From: Bacillota bacterium
Lineage (GTDB): Bacteria; Bacillota; Clostridia; Acetivibrionales; JANLFN01
Reading direction: 5' to 3'
NCBI GenBank assembly: GCA_030705825.1
Contig: JAUZPR010000010.1
Span: 1-47,549 of the forward strand
DNA length: 47,549 nucleotides
This document shows, in pieces, positions 35,074-44,096 of the stretch (the stretch's first letter is position 1; every line of letters starts with the position of its first letter). Position numbers and translations under genes: made by a program. The notes beneath the pieces were generated by a model. That model was given only the letters and a program-made list of their open reading frames with translations, made no database searches and was not told where the DNA came from.

Positions 35074-35652
35074 TTAAGCATTAGTAATTATTACAGTATT
35101 TTCATCGTGCATTGTATATTTCTCACCACAAGCTTTGCATTCAGCTATCTTTTTATTAAAATCCAATTTCGCGCCGCACTTGCATACCCACCCTTTAATT
35201 CGCCCGGGATTCCCTGTAACAAGGGCAAAATTGGGTATATCCTTTGTCACTACAGTACCGGCGCCTATAAAAGCATATTCTCCAATTGTGTGCCCACATA
35301 CTATTGTCGCGTTAGCACCTATGGACGCACCCTTTTTTACCAGCGTAGCTTTATATTCATTTTTACGGTTTACATGGCTCCTTGGATTTATTACATTGGT
35401 AAAAACCATAGAAGGTCCTAAAAAAACATCGTCCTCACAAATAACACCCGTATAGACCGAAACATTATTTTGTATTTTTACATTATTTCCAATTACTACG
35501 TCAGGTGATATGACCACATTCTGACCTATATTACAATTACGTCCAATTTTACAATTACTCATTATATGAGAAAAATGCCATACCTTGGATCCAGTACCTA
35601 TTTCACAAGGCTCGTCTATATAACTTGATTCGTGAACAAAGTAATCATCCAT
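35074..35652 (-). CDS. wbpD: Left-handed beta-helix N-acetyltransferase (WbpD-like)
   Basis: This 192-residue protein is a hexapeptide-repeat acetyltransferase. Repeats such as CKIGRNCNIGQNVVIS and VVIGNNVKIQNNVSVY build the left-handed beta-helix, and NPRSHVNRK marks the acetyl-CoA site as in WbpD/WlbB. WbpD acetylates the new 3-amine on UDP-GlcNAc(3NH2)A. After the helix there is a short C-terminal extension with four cysteines (CKCG and CKACG), which looks like a small zinc ribbon. I chose ATG 35652, with GTGAGG 9 bases upstream; GTG 35667 is in frame but lacks a site. Confidence 0.88.
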   Translation of the reverse strand: MDDYFVHESSYIDEPCEIGTGSKVWHFSHIMSNCKIGRNCNIGQNVVISPDVVIGNNVKIQNNVSVYTGVICEDDVFLGPSMVFTNVINPRSHVNRKNEYKATLVKKGASIGANATIVCGHTIGEYAFIGAGTVVTKDIPNFALVTGNPGRIKGWVCKCGAKLDFNKKIAECKACGEKYTMHDENTVIITNA

Positions 35653-35667
35653 ATTAAAAATCCTCAC

Positions 35668-36732
35668 CTATACTGATATTCTTTCCATGTGCCAATTTAT
35701 AGTTTTAATTATGCCAGTTTCAAATTTCATTTCCGGCTGCCAATTCAATTCATTTCTTATTTTCGTTGAATCAACAGCATATCTTCTATCATGCCCCAAT
35801 CTGTCTTTTACAAATTTTATCAAAGTATCGGGCTTCCCGAGTTCTTTTAATATCAATTTTACTATTTCTAAATTAGTCTTTTCATTATTTCCACCAATAT
35901 TGTACACTTCCCCCGGCCTTCCTTCATGGAGGACTAAATCTATCGCTCTGCAGTGATCCTCTACATAAAGCCAGTCCCTTATATTCATTCCATCTCCATA
36001 TACCGGCAGTTCCTTGTCCTGCAATGCATTAGTAATCATTAAAGGTATTAATTTTTCCGGGTACTGACGCAGTCCGAAATTATTTGAGCAACGCGTAATA
36101 TTAATATTCAGTCCATAAGTTTTATAATATGCCCTGACAAACATATCTGCAGATGCCTTACTTGCAGAATAAGGACTATTTGGCGCTAAAGGAGAATTTT
36201 CATTAAAATATCCTTTATCTCCAAGCGAACCATACACCTCATCGGTAGAAATCTGTAAATACTTGTTCGAAGCCGATAGTTGGAAATCGGAAGTTTTCTC
36301 TGAACTCTGAACTCTTAACTCTGAACCGTTTCTAAGCCAATGTTTCCTGCAGGCATCAAGCAGAACCTGCGTACCCTCTACATTTGTTCTGACAAATATC
36401 CCTGGATCATTTATGCTGCGATCGACATGGGACTCTGCTGCAAAATTAACTACATAGTCAGGTTTATGCTCATTAAACAGCCTGTCCAGCAGTTTCGTAT
36501 CACATATGTCGCCTTTTATAAAACTATAGTTCTGATAATGTTCTATATCCTTTAGATTATCTAAATTACCCGAATATTTTAATGCATCAAGATTTAGCAC
36601 CTTATATCCCGGATACTTGTTTAGAAGGTATATAATAAAATTACTACCTATGAACCCTGCCCCGCCTGTTACTAGAATAGTTGGTGATTTATAATTTGTA
36701 GTTGATTGCTTGTATTCTTTCTTATTATTCAT
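35668..36732 (-). CDS. rmlB: dTDP-glucose 4,6-dehydratase (RmlB)
   Basis: This 354-residue extended SDR makes dTDP-4-keto-6-deoxyglucose, the branch point for rhamnose and for amino-deoxy sugars. It has VTGGAGFIGSNF, FAAESHVDRSI, the catalytic TDEVYGSLG (163-171), YSASKASAD and RCSNNFGLRQYPEKLIP. Just before the catalytic strand, residues about 134-156 form an extra stretch (NGSELRVQSSEKTSDFQLSA) coded in part by a four-unit heptamer repeat at 36300-36327. The loop is of variable length in the family, so the enzyme may still work. It is the last gene of rmlD-A-C-B. GGAG lies 7 bases before the ATG. Confidence 0.95.
   Translation of the reverse strand: MNNKKEYKQSTTNYKSPTILVTGGAGFIGSNFIIYLLNKYPGYKVLNLDALKYSGNLDNLKDIEHYQNYSFIKGDICDTKLLDRLFNEHKPDYVVNFAAESHVDRSINDPGIFVRTNVEGTQVLLDACRKHWLRNGSELRVQSSEKTSDFQLSASNKYLQISTDEVYGSLGDKGYFNENSPLAPNSPYSASKASADMFVRAYYKTYGLNINITRCSNNFGLRQYPEKLIPLMITNALQDKELPVYGDGMNIRDWLYVEDHCRAIDLVLHEGRPGEVYNIGGNNEKTNLEIVKLILKELGKPDTLIKFVKDRLGHDRRYAVDSTKIRNELNWQPEMKFETGIIKTINWHMERISV
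36300..36327. repeat. Heptamer repeat inside rmlB, four units
   Basis: Four tandem units (CTGAACT, CTGAACT, CTTAACT, CTGAACC) lie inside the reading frame and code for part of an insertion. A direct change in unit number would shift the frame, since 7 is not divisible by 3. Confidence 0.85.
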
Positions 36733-36756
36733 AAAGAAGCTCCAGCCTGTAGTAAT

Positions 36757-37311
36757 TTAAATAATATCTGCTTTCAAACAGCTTTTTAACGATAAGTCTT
36801 TTTCTGAAAATATTATATCACTAATATCATCCAATGGCCATTTAATCCCAATTTCAGGGTCATTCCATATTACTCCGCATTCATCGTCAGGATAATAGAA
36901 GTCTGTACATTTATAAGCAAACTCTGCTTCATCGGATAATACTAAAAAACCATGAGCAAATCCTGGAGGAATGTAGAACTGTTTTCTATTAACATCAGAA
37001 AGATTAACACCATACCATTTCTTATATGTACTGGAATCCCTTCGTAAATCTACTGCAACATCAAAAACTTCTCCTGAAATGACTCTTACGAGTTTACCTT
37101 GAGGATGACTCATTTGAAAATGTAAGCCGCGCAAAACACCTTTTGTAGATTTTGATTGGTTATCCTGCACAAATACCTCATTTATACCGGCAGCTTTAAA
37201 ATCATTAAAGTTATAAGTTTCCATAAAGTAACCCCGATTATCACAATGCATTTGAGGTTCGACAATTAATAGCCCATCTATTCCGGTCTCTATAAATTTA
37301 AATTGTCCCAT
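36757..37311 (-). CDS. rmlC: dTDP-4-dehydrorhamnose 3,5-epimerase (RmlC)
   Basis: This 184-residue cupin enzyme inverts C3 and C5 of dTDP-4-keto-6-deoxyglucose, the second step to dTDP-L-rhamnose. It has DNRGYFMETYN, VQDNQSKSTKGVLRGLHFQ (with the catalytic His in RGLHFQ), PQGKLVRVISGEVFDVAVD and YIPPGFAHGFLVLSD. Its length is normal for the family. It lies between rmlA and rmlB, 15 bases after rmlA ends, with GGGGGAC before the ATG. Its product goes to RmlD at 38206. Confidence 0.96.
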   Translation of the reverse strand: MGQFKFIETGIDGLLIVEPQMHCDNRGYFMETYNFNDFKAAGINEVFVQDNQSKSTKGVLRGLHFQMSHPQGKLVRVISGEVFDVAVDLRRDSSTYKKWYGVNLSDVNRKQFYIPPGFAHGFLVLSDEAEFAYKCTDFYYPDDECGVIWNDPEIGIKWPLDDISDIIFSEKDLSLKSCLKADII

Positions 37312-37325
37312 AGCTGTCCCCCATA

Positions 37326-38195
37326 TTAAAAACCCTCTGCTATCTGTAGCAAGTAATTACCGTAATCGGACTTGAGTAAGGATTTTGCCAATTTCAGTAA
37401 TTGATTTTTATCTATATACCCTTTTCTATATGCAATTTCTTCTAAACAGGCAATATATAAACCTTGCCGTTTTTGCACAGCTTCTACAAAATTACTTGCC
37501 TCAAGCATAGTGTTATGAGTACCGGCATCAAGCCATGCCATTCCTCTTCCCAGTAATCTAACATTTAACTTTCCTTTTTTAAGATAAATATTGTTGACTT
37601 CTGTAATTTCAAGTTCACCGCGCTCGGAAGGCTTAATATTCTTAGCAATTCTTACTACATCATTATCGTAAAAATACAAACCTGGCACAACATAACGGGA
37701 TTTTGGCATATCAGGTTTTTCTTCAATTGAATTTATCTTCCCTTTTTCATCAAAACCAAGAACTCCATAAGCCTCAGGATTATTCACATAATACCCGAAA
37801 ACTGTCGCGCCATCTTTTATTTGTGTAACTTCTTCAAGTATACCTCCAAAACCTTGGCCGTAGAAAATGTTATCACCTAGTATAAGACTTACATTATCAC
37901 TTCCTATAAAACTTTCTCCTATAATAAATGCATCAGCCAGCCCTCTTGGTAGTTCCTGTATTGCATAGCATATTTTAAGACCCAATTGATCTCCGTCTCC
38001 AAAAAGTTCTTTAAAAAAAGCGATATCCCTTGGAGTAGTAATAATAAGAATTTCCTGTATGCCTGCAAGCATAAGAACTGATAGAGGGTAGTAAATCATA
38101 GGCTTGTCAAATACCGGTAATATTTGTTTTGATATGGCCTTAGTGATTGGATATAGTCTTGTACCGGCACCACCTGCAAGAATTATTCCCTTCAT
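37326..38195 (-). CDS. rmlA: Glucose-1-phosphate thymidylyltransferase (RmlA)
   Basis: This 289-residue nucleotidyltransferase joins glucose-1-phosphate with dTTP, the first step to dTDP-sugars. It starts [20 protein letters not shown] and has [62 protein letters not shown] and [13 protein letters not shown], all hallmarks of the short RmlA form. Length is standard. It is followed closely by rmlC and preceded by rmlD. GGGGGAAAA lies just before the ATG. Confidence 0.97.
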   Translation of the reverse strand: MKGIILAGGAGTRLYPITKAISKQILPVFDKPMIYYPLSVLMLAGIQEILIITTPRDIAFFKELFGDGDQLGLKICYAIQELPRGLADAFIIGESFIGSDNVSLILGDNIFYGQGFGGILEEVTQIKDGATVFGYYVNNPEAYGVLGFDEKGKINSIEEKPDMPKSRYVVPGLYFYDNDVVRIAKNIKPSERGELEITEVNNIYLKKGKLNVRLLGRGMAWLDAGTHNTMLEASNFVEAVQKRQGLYIACLEEIAYRKGYIDKNQLLKLAKSLLKSDYGNYLLQIAEGF

Positions 38196-38205
38196 GTTTT
38201 TCCCC

Positions 38206-39054
38206 CTATAAATAGAAAGACCTTAGATAATCTACAACTGCTTCTTTATATGACCGCAACTGTGTATAACCGTTAAGTCTTAAATAAAATTTTTCTAATC
38301 TTGAATTTTTCGGCCTGGCTGCAGGTCTATCCAACTGCTCAGATGTTATCGGTTCTAATTTTATATTTTTAAGTTTTAGATAATCAAGTAGCACAAATCT
38401 TGCAAGATCATACCAAGAACAATAATCTTCATTTGTTATATGATATGTACCATAATCCGAAGCCGAAATTAGCTCCAAAAGTGATTCTGCCAAATCTCTC
38501 GTATATGTCGGAGAGCCTACTTGATCAAAAACTATGGAAATTTCATTTTTATCTTTAGCCATTTTTAATATTGAATTGATAAAATTTTTACCATTTTGTC
38601 CATATAGCCAGGAAGTCCTGACAATAAAAAACTTGCTACAAATGGATTTTATAAAATTTTCACCTTCAAGCTTTGACCTTCCATAAACATTTATCGGATT
38701 TGTAAGGTCATATTCATAATATGGTGTACTTTTATATCCATCGTAAACATAATCAGAACTTATATATACTACAGGGACATTAATTTCATTGCATGCTATG
38801 GCTATATTTCTTGTCCCAAGAGCATTTACCTTGAAAGCATTTTCTATATCCATTTCACATCTGTCGACATCTGTATATGCTGCAGTATGAATGACTATAT
38901 CAGGGTTACTATTCTTTATATAATTTATAGTTCTTCCCCTATCTGTAATGTCTAAAATGTTGCTATTAATACCTGAAATATTATGTTTACTATTAAATAT
39001 CTCTTCAATATCTTTTCCCAACATTCCATTACAGCCTGTTATAAGTACCCTCAT
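38206..39054 (-). CDS. rmlD: dTDP-4-dehydrorhamnose reductase (RmlD)
   Basis: This 282-residue SDR reduces the 4-keto group to complete dTDP-L-rhamnose. It has the NAD(P) motif [37 protein letters not shown] with YGRSKLEGE (catalytic Tyr and Lys), [14 protein letters not shown] and [14 protein letters not shown] chose ATG 39054, which has GGAG 6 bases upstream; ATG 39060 is in frame but lies too close to that site. It is the first sugar-nucleotide gene after the O-antigen ligase-like gene, 34 bases further on, so the two are probably co-transcribed. Confidence 0.96.
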   Translation of the reverse strand: MRVLITGCNGMLGKDIEEIFNSKHNISGINSNILDITDRGRTINYIKNSNPDIVIHTAAYTDVDRCEMDIENAFKVNALGTRNIAIACNEINVPVVYISSDYVYDGYKSTPYYEYDLTNPINVYGRSKLEGENFIKSICSKFFIVRTSWLYGQNGKNFINSILKMAKDKNEISIVFDQVGSPTYTRDLAESLLELISASDYGTYHITNEDYCSWYDLARFVLLDYLKLKNIKLEPITSEQLDRPAARPKNSRLEKFYLRLNGYTQLRSYKEAVVDYLRSFYL

Positions 39055-39088
39055 AGACATCTCCAGATAAATCTATTTGACCATCATT

Positions 39089-40960
39089 TTATATAGTTTT
39101 TAACTTTTTTTTCGTAGAGTTTCCTTTACTTAATTTATTGTTATTTTTAGCTTCCCCAGCAGGCTTTTCATCCTGTTTTCTGATCAATCTATTTACCGCC
39201 ACGCCAAGCCCAAATATAATCCAAAACACAGGCGCTACATCAATAACACTGTCGTTAAATATTCCTGCAAATACGTAACCAATACATGAGCATAAAATAC
39301 TAACACCTGTTATCTCCAACCAACTGGATATTTTACGTCGAAAGAACAATTTAAAGCCATCTGCAAAGTACATTAAGAATAGTATTAAAATAGCTGCCAA
39401 AGAAAGAATCCCAGTATTTATACCTATTTGAAGAAAGAAATTATGAGGCTTATCTACATAAGTACCTGAATCATTATAAGCATCTAATTTTCCTATAAAA
39501 TCATTTTGCGGAAAGTATAATGGAAAAGTATCAGGTCCATGACCTATCAGAATTGTATTCTTTAGCAATGGAATAGATCTTGACCATATAAAGCCTCTGC
39601 CTGAGCCTAAACTTTCCTGATTATTGAAACCGAATTTTTCAGGATACTCAATTGTTGTTGGTACTCCGTTATTGGCCAGCATTCTGAATCCATCCAATGT
39701 GTTACAGAATTCAAATTGATTACCCCCGATTTTAGCTGTGATAGCTCCAGTACTATTATTTATATCAAATTCATAGTTAGAATACTTAGGATCCTTAAAA
39801 GTAATTTTACGTAAAGTAGGATCATTATTTTGAATTATATCCAGTAGCTTACCCTGATCAAAATACTTAATCTGATTATTACTTGATTCAAGTTTTATTT
39901 GTGCTGTATTGGTTATAATGTCCATTTTGCTGCCTTGAAGCAAAATATTTTCTATTTTTATACCAGTATTTGCAGCAATAGCATCATTTGGTATTATAGA
40001 TTTTATTCTTGATAAAACCTTTCCATTTGAAATAACATTTATTCCAGCTAATAAAATGGTAAATCCGGCAGCAACTGCAATTAATATTTTATAATGTTTA
40101 ATAATCTGTTTTCTATAGAAAAATAGTAAAAATAGAAGTGAGAATACACTACCTACTATACCGGCTCTTGAGTTACATCCAAAAGTATTAAATAGCAGCA
40201 GTACTAAAAAAATGGATGAAAATATTCTGGAAAGAGGCTTTCTTGCACATATAATCAAGCCAATTGCGATTGGTAACAATAAAACAACATAACTACCTAC
40301 AAAATTAGAATTATCCAATGTTGAATAGACAGTGTGTGAACCTACAGTAAAATCAACAGAAGAAATCATTTTTCTTACACTGGGGGACATAATTAAGGAC
40401 TGACCGAATGAAGTATTAAAGAAGTCCAGACCAAAATATTGGAATAAACCAATTGTAAGAATTATTACTGAAGAAGGAACTAATGAATAAATTATAACCT
40501 TTAAGCTTCTTTCAGTATTAATTAAATTATAGGTTATCAATACTAAAAGCATATAGCTAAGTAATACAAACATTCCTTCGTATCTTCCAAAAAATCCCCA
40601 TAAAGCGACTTCTTTATATTGACTTATTAAGGTTGAGATTATTACTAAGACCGAATATATAATTATGGGTATTAGGAGCTTAGATTTTATTATTTCCAAT
40701 TTATTCGTTTTTAATTTGAAAATGAATATTATTAAAGCAATAGATGTGGCTAATAATAACCATACCATTTTATAATAGTTGAAAACATCGGTAACTATAC
40801 CTGAGCCAAGGACCTGTGCCTCGATACCACTTAAGCTATAGTACTTAAAGTAAACAATAAGAGGTATAACAGCTATTATAAATACCAGCGGCAATATATA
40901 AAATATATTGGAATCATTTATCTGTGCATTTTTATTTGACTTTTTTTTTACTTTACTCAT
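39089..40960 (-). CDS. O-antigen ligase/polymerase-like membrane protein (WaaL/Wzy_C)
   Basis: This 623-residue protein has about twelve membrane helices and the O-antigen ligase (Wzy_C) features: NTFGCNSRAGIVGS, GRGFIWSRSIPLLKNTILIGHGPD and KPHNFFLQIGINTGILS near residues 510-530. Between helices, about 150 residues (roughly 305-455) form a soluble, probably extracellular region that is larger than usual. Members transfer glycans from undecaprenyl diphosphate to lipid, protein or another glycan. As the exporter here is ABC-type, a ligase fits better than a polymerase. The S-layer-like genes just upstream make protein O-glycosylation (as WsaB in Geobacillus) a good guess. I chose ATG 40960, with AGGTG upstream. 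It heads the operon. Confidence 0.85.
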   Translation of the reverse strand: MSKVKKKSNKNAQINDSNIFYILPLVFIIAVIPLIVYFKYYSLSGIEAQVLGSGIVTDVFNYYKMVWLLLATSIALIIFIFKLKTNKLEIIKSKLLIPIIIYSVLVIISTLISQYKEVALWGFFGRYEGMFVLLSYMLLVLITYNLINTERSLKVIIYSLVPSSVIILTIGLFQYFGLDFFNTSFGQSLIMSPSVRKMISSVDFTVGSHTVYSTLDNSNFVGSYVVLLLPIAIGLIICARKPLSRIFSSIFLVLLLFNTFGCNSRAGIVGSVFSLLFLLFFYRKQIIKHYKILIAVAAGFTILLAGINVISNGKVLSRIKSIIPNDAIAANTGIKIENILLQGSKMDIITNTAQIKLESSNNQIKYFDQGKLLDIIQNNDPTLRKITFKDPKYSNYEFDINNSTGAITAKIGGNQFEFCNTLDGFRMLANNGVPTTIEYPEKFGFNNQESLGSGRGFIWSRSIPLLKNTILIGHGPDTFPLYFPQNDFIGKLDAYNDSGTYVDKPHNFFLQIGINTGILSLAAILILFLMYFADGFKLFFRRKISSWLEITGVSILCSCIGYVFAGIFNDSVIDVAPVFWIIFGLGVAVNRLIRKQDEKPAGEAKNNNKLSKGNSTKKKLKTI

Positions 40961-41000
40961 ATCCATTTCACCTGTCATTTGTATTATTCTGTTATCATAA

Positions 41001-41029
41001 ATAATAGCATATCCGTTTATTTTTGTACA
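41001..41029 (-). promoter_or_regulatory. Possible promoter of the glycan operon
   Basis: On the minus strand TGTACA (41024-41029) and TATTAT (41001-41006) are 17 bases apart, 41 bases before the ATG at 40960. The -35 box is a weak match. It lies below the terminator of the S-layer-like gene, so it would give the operon its own start. Confidence 0.4.
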
Positions 41030-41072
41030 GGAAAATGGCCCTGTAAATAGTTGAAGACATTAATTATAGAAC

Positions 41073-41105
41073 AAAAAAACGAAGGATAGATTTCTCTATC
41101 CTTCG
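41073..41105 (-). terminator. Intrinsic terminator of S-layer-like gene 1
   Basis: On the minus strand the stem CGAAGGATAG/CTATCCTTCG (10 pairs, loop AGAAAT) is followed by seven T. It is almost identical to the terminator at 44024-44059. Confidence 0.95.
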
Positions 41106-41141
41106 CTTAATTACTTAATGAACCTAATTAGTTTGCACTCA

Positions 41142-43658
41142 TCAGTTGGTAACTGTTATCAATCCTGATGCAGGTGCTTTGTTTCCAGGTATTGCCTGGT
41201 CTACAAAGTCTGTTCCAACAAATTTGATCTGATAAGTCTTGGAAAGATCAATTGTAGGTACAGTTATTATAACATCCTTTGAACCAGGGGTTGCTGCAAC
41301 TGCAGTTACGCCGGAAGTGAGTTTAACACCGCCAACATATACTTCAAATGCATTTGTTGAACCAGCGCCAAGAGTTTCACTGAATGTTGCAGTTATTGCA
41401 GTTCCACTAGTGAATTTAGCCGATGCAAGGTATGGTTTAACATTTTCTACGAATGTCTTAGTAACAGTAGAAGTATCCATTACCTTTCCTGCTGCTGTTG
41501 CTACATTCTGAACTGTCATATTTCTTGCTCCGCCTATTGTAATTACATTTGGATTCAATGTAAGTTTTACAGTATGTGCATCGCCATTAAATATAGCGCC
41601 TGAGAATATACTCTGACCTTCAACGAGGTAATTGCTTACATTGAGAGCTGTTGCAGGTGTAACATCCATTGAGAATACTACAGTTACAGCATCTTCGGTA
41701 GCCTGTACAGTAATACTTGCTACTGTTGGCTTAGTAGGATCATTGAATGTTCCAATTGAGAATGAAACAGTCTTGGAATTAGCTGCATTACCTGCTCCAT
41801 CAACAGCTGCACCAGATATTGTAGCTGAATATATGCCAGATGGTAATGAAGATAAGTCAATCTGAATTGTATCAGTTGTTGTTTGTCCTACTGTTGGCAT
41901 ATACAGAGTAGTATCGCCTAATGTTTTTGCAGTAAATGATTTTGTGATTGAGTTGGAATCTACATAAGTTCCAGTCATTATAGCTGTGGAAGCTAAACCT
42001 GCAGCTTTTACAACATTTTCATCGTACTTAACGAGTAAGTACTGAGTAGGACCTATAGCCTTAACTTCACTGCTTACATAAGAAGGAGCAGTAGTATCAG
42101 CAACAAAGTTCATAAGTTTGGTATAGGTATCACCAGCATTTCCAGAAAGATCCTGGAATCCTGCAACTGTTAACAAAGCTGTACCACTCAATCTTGGTGT
42201 TGCACCAGCTGCTGTTACAGTATAAATAAGACCTGTTGAATCTACTGTAGAATTACCAGCGATAGCTATTCCATTAACTGTACCTAAGTGACCTGTTTTT
42301 AACTTTTCAGAGAAAGTCAATTTAACCTTATCAACATCCACTGCTTCTGCTGTAACTGTTGGCTTTACAGAATCAACAGTGTTATTTATTACTGTAGCAG
42401 TACATGGATTAGGAGTAATAAGATTTCCAGCATAATCACCTACACCAACTAAAGTAACTGTATAGCTCTTACCAGTTGTATATCCTGAAATATCCAAGTC
42501 AAATGATTTCTTATCAGCTGCCAGTGTTGCTGAAGGTGCTCCAGCAGCAGCTCCGTCAGAAGGAGCAGTAACTGAAATTAAAGCTGCCATTGCAGCGCTG
42601 TCAGTAACCTTTACAGGTTCTGAGAATGTAAATCTTGCTACACCATTGAAAGGATATGATACTGCTACTGTTGGTCTGTCAGTATCCTTCAAAGTGGAAA
42701 TTGCTGAATATGCTTTAATAGCATTGTTGCTGTCATCTGTAACACCAGTTCCTACAGTAATAACATAGTCACCGCCAAAATATTCTGTAGTTTGTGGAGT
42801 TATAGTAAGAGTCTTGCGATCATCGCTTAATGAAGCTGCAGCTGAAGCTGCTGTAACAAAAGGTGCTCCAGCAATATTTTGTATGGTTATATTAGCATTT
42901 AATAAAGCTCCGTTAAGAACTGTTGCTGATGTTACCGGCTTACTAAATACAATTGTTACTGTCTTACCATTAACATAGTTAACAGAAGCAACCTTTAATG
43001 TAGTATCAGCAGTATAGATGCCAGCTGCAGTTGCTTTAGCTGCGAATGCTGCATCTTTTTCAGCCATAGCAGCAACTAATGACTTGTCACTGCCTTTTAC
43101 ATTAGCTTTCAAAGTCTCAACTGTTGCAACTGCAAGAGTATCGATTGTGAAAGTCTTTGCATCGTTAGCTTTTGCAAGACCTTTGCTTGCTGCAAAGGAT
43201 ATAGTATTGTCCCAAGTGTAGTCAGTTGGGATTACATATCCGAGAGCTGTAAGCATTACTTTGTAGTATGACTTAGCATCGATCTTCTGGTCAGGAGCAA
43301 ACTTGTTGCTGCCAACTCCGCCGAAACCAAGTTCCGGATGTGCTTTCAAATATGCAGTGTAGGGTTTTTCCCATCCTGCTTTAACGTCAGAGAAGTTGTC
43401 TGTTCCGGTAAATGCCTTTGCATCAGCCTCGAGACCCTTCAATCTGAGAAGAAGTATAGCTGCCTGAATTCTTGTAGGCTGTGTTGCAGTATAAGCTGCT
43501 GTTACACCGCTGCCAGAACCCTGGAGCATACTAAGTGTAGCACAAGCCTGTGCATCGGCAGATATAGTTGAGTTGTCAGCGAATGCTACTGTAGCCATAG
43601 CAGAGAGCATTACTACTACAACCAAGACAACTGCCAATAATTTCTTGAGATTCCTCAT
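41142..43658 (-). CDS. S-layer-like protein 1 (SLH-like and Ig-like domains)
   Basis: This 838-residue exported protein has a signal peptide (RNLKKLLAVVLVVVVMLS, cleavage likely after AFA). Residues 28-180 resemble diverged SLH domains, with TRIQAAILLLRLKGLE, FSDVKAGWEKPYTAYLKA and YKVMLTALGY; SLH domains bind cell-wall polymers. The remaining 600 residues are a row of bacterial Ig-like beta domains, recognisable by repeated lines such as VKLTFSEKL, TFSEPVKV and DYAGNLITPN. No LPXTG or C-terminal anchor is present. It is rich in Ser and Thr, potential O-glycan sites. It closely parallels the protein at 44097. ATG 43658 follows AAGGAGG; the open frame upstream to 43715 is leader sequence. Strong promoter and terminator suggest high expression. 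Confidence 0.85.
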   Translation of the reverse strand: MRNLKKLLAVVLVVVVMLSAMATVAFADNSTISADAQACATLSMLQGSGSGVTAAYTATQPTRIQAAILLLRLKGLEADAKAFTGTDNFSDVKAGWEKPYTAYLKAHPELGFGGVGSNKFAPDQKIDAKSYYKVMLTALGYVIPTDYTWDNTISFAASKGLAKANDAKTFTIDTLAVATVETLKANVKGSDKSLVAAMAEKDAAFAAKATAAGIYTADTTLKVASVNYVNGKTVTIVFSKPVTSATVLNGALLNANITIQNIAGAPFVTAASAAASLSDDRKTLTITPQTTEYFGGDYVITVGTGVTDDSNNAIKAYSAISTLKDTDRPTVAVSYPFNGVARFTFSEPVKVTDSAAMAALISVTAPSDGAAAGAPSATLAADKKSFDLDISGYTTGKSYTVTLVGVGDYAGNLITPNPCTATVINNTVDSVKPTVTAEAVDVDKVKLTFSEKLKTGHLGTVNGIAIAGNSTVDSTGLIYTVTAAGATPRLSGTALLTVAGFQDLSGNAGDTYTKLMNFVADTTAPSYVSSEVKAIGPTQYLLVKYDENVVKAAGLASTAIMTGTYVDSNSITKSFTAKTLGDTTLYMPTVGQTTTDTIQIDLSSLPSGIYSATISGAAVDGAGNAANSKTVSFSIGTFNDPTKPTVASITVQATEDAVTVVFSMDVTPATALNVSNYLVEGQSIFSGAIFNGDAHTVKLTLNPNVITIGGARNMTVQNVATAAGKVMDTSTVTKTFVENVKPYLASAKFTSGTAITATFSETLGAGSTNAFEVYVGGVKLTSGVTAVAATPGSKDVIITVPTIDLSKTYQIKFVGTDFVDQAIPGNKAPASGLITVTN

Positions 43659-43715
43659 ACTCTCAAATCCTCCTTGTGAGATTTTAATATTGGAAGCGGG
43701 CAAATCTACTTGCAA

Positions 43716-43755
43716 GTCGGGTTACGCCCTCTTCCGAATGTACGTATAACCAGAC
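43716..43755 (-). promoter_or_regulatory. Structured leader hairpin of S-layer-like gene 1
   Basis: In the minus-strand RNA GUCUGGUUA pairs with UAACCCGAC (one mismatch) around a loop that contains CGGAAGAGGGCG. The same stem and loop motif recur in the leader of gene 2 at 46709-46744. Nearer the start, UCUCA/UGAGA (with AAGGAGG in the loop) forms a second small hairpin in both. Confidence 0.6.
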
Positions 43756-43810
43756 TTTTAATCTGTTAACCCATATCAGGCATATTTTACCTGATTTGAA
43801 TATCAAACAA

Positions 43811-43839
43811 ATTATATCATCGGACTTATGGCTAGTCAA
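43811..43839 (-). promoter_or_regulatory. Sigma-A promoter of S-layer-like gene 1
   Basis: On the minus strand TTGACT (43834-43839) and TATAAT (43811-43816) are 17 bases apart. Twelve bases further upstream, 43852-43873 matches a 22-base element also found above promoter 2 (46841-46862), differing at one base. Confidence 0.9.
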
Positions 43840-44023
43840 CATTTGGTAATCAAGTGTAAAGAAATTGTAATAGATTTGCAACAATACAAAATAGGTAAGT
43901 ATTATGTAAATCATAGTTTATGATAACCAAAATAAATAATTCGAAAGATTATATGTTTAATCAAATAAAGTATACCATATTTTCAAGTAAAAATATGGTT
44001 TTACTAAATAACAATTTTAAAGT
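43840..44023. other. Intergenic region between the two S-layer-like genes
   Basis: The whole gap 43659-44096 holds the leader and promoter of gene 1 and the terminator of gene 2. The remaining stretch is AT-rich with a conserved upstream element at 43852-43873 and no gene that I can support. Confidence 0.7.
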
Positions 44024-44059
44024 AAAAAAAACGAAGGATAGATTTCTCTATCCTTCGTT
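44024..44059 (-). terminator. Intrinsic terminator of S-layer-like gene 2
   Basis: On the minus strand AACGAAGGATAG pairs with CTATCCTTCGTT around AGAAAT, followed by a run of T. The stem and loop copy those at 41073-41105. Confidence 0.95.
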
Positions 44060-44096
44060 CAATAACTTAATAGATTTAGTTGTTCAAAAATTCTTA

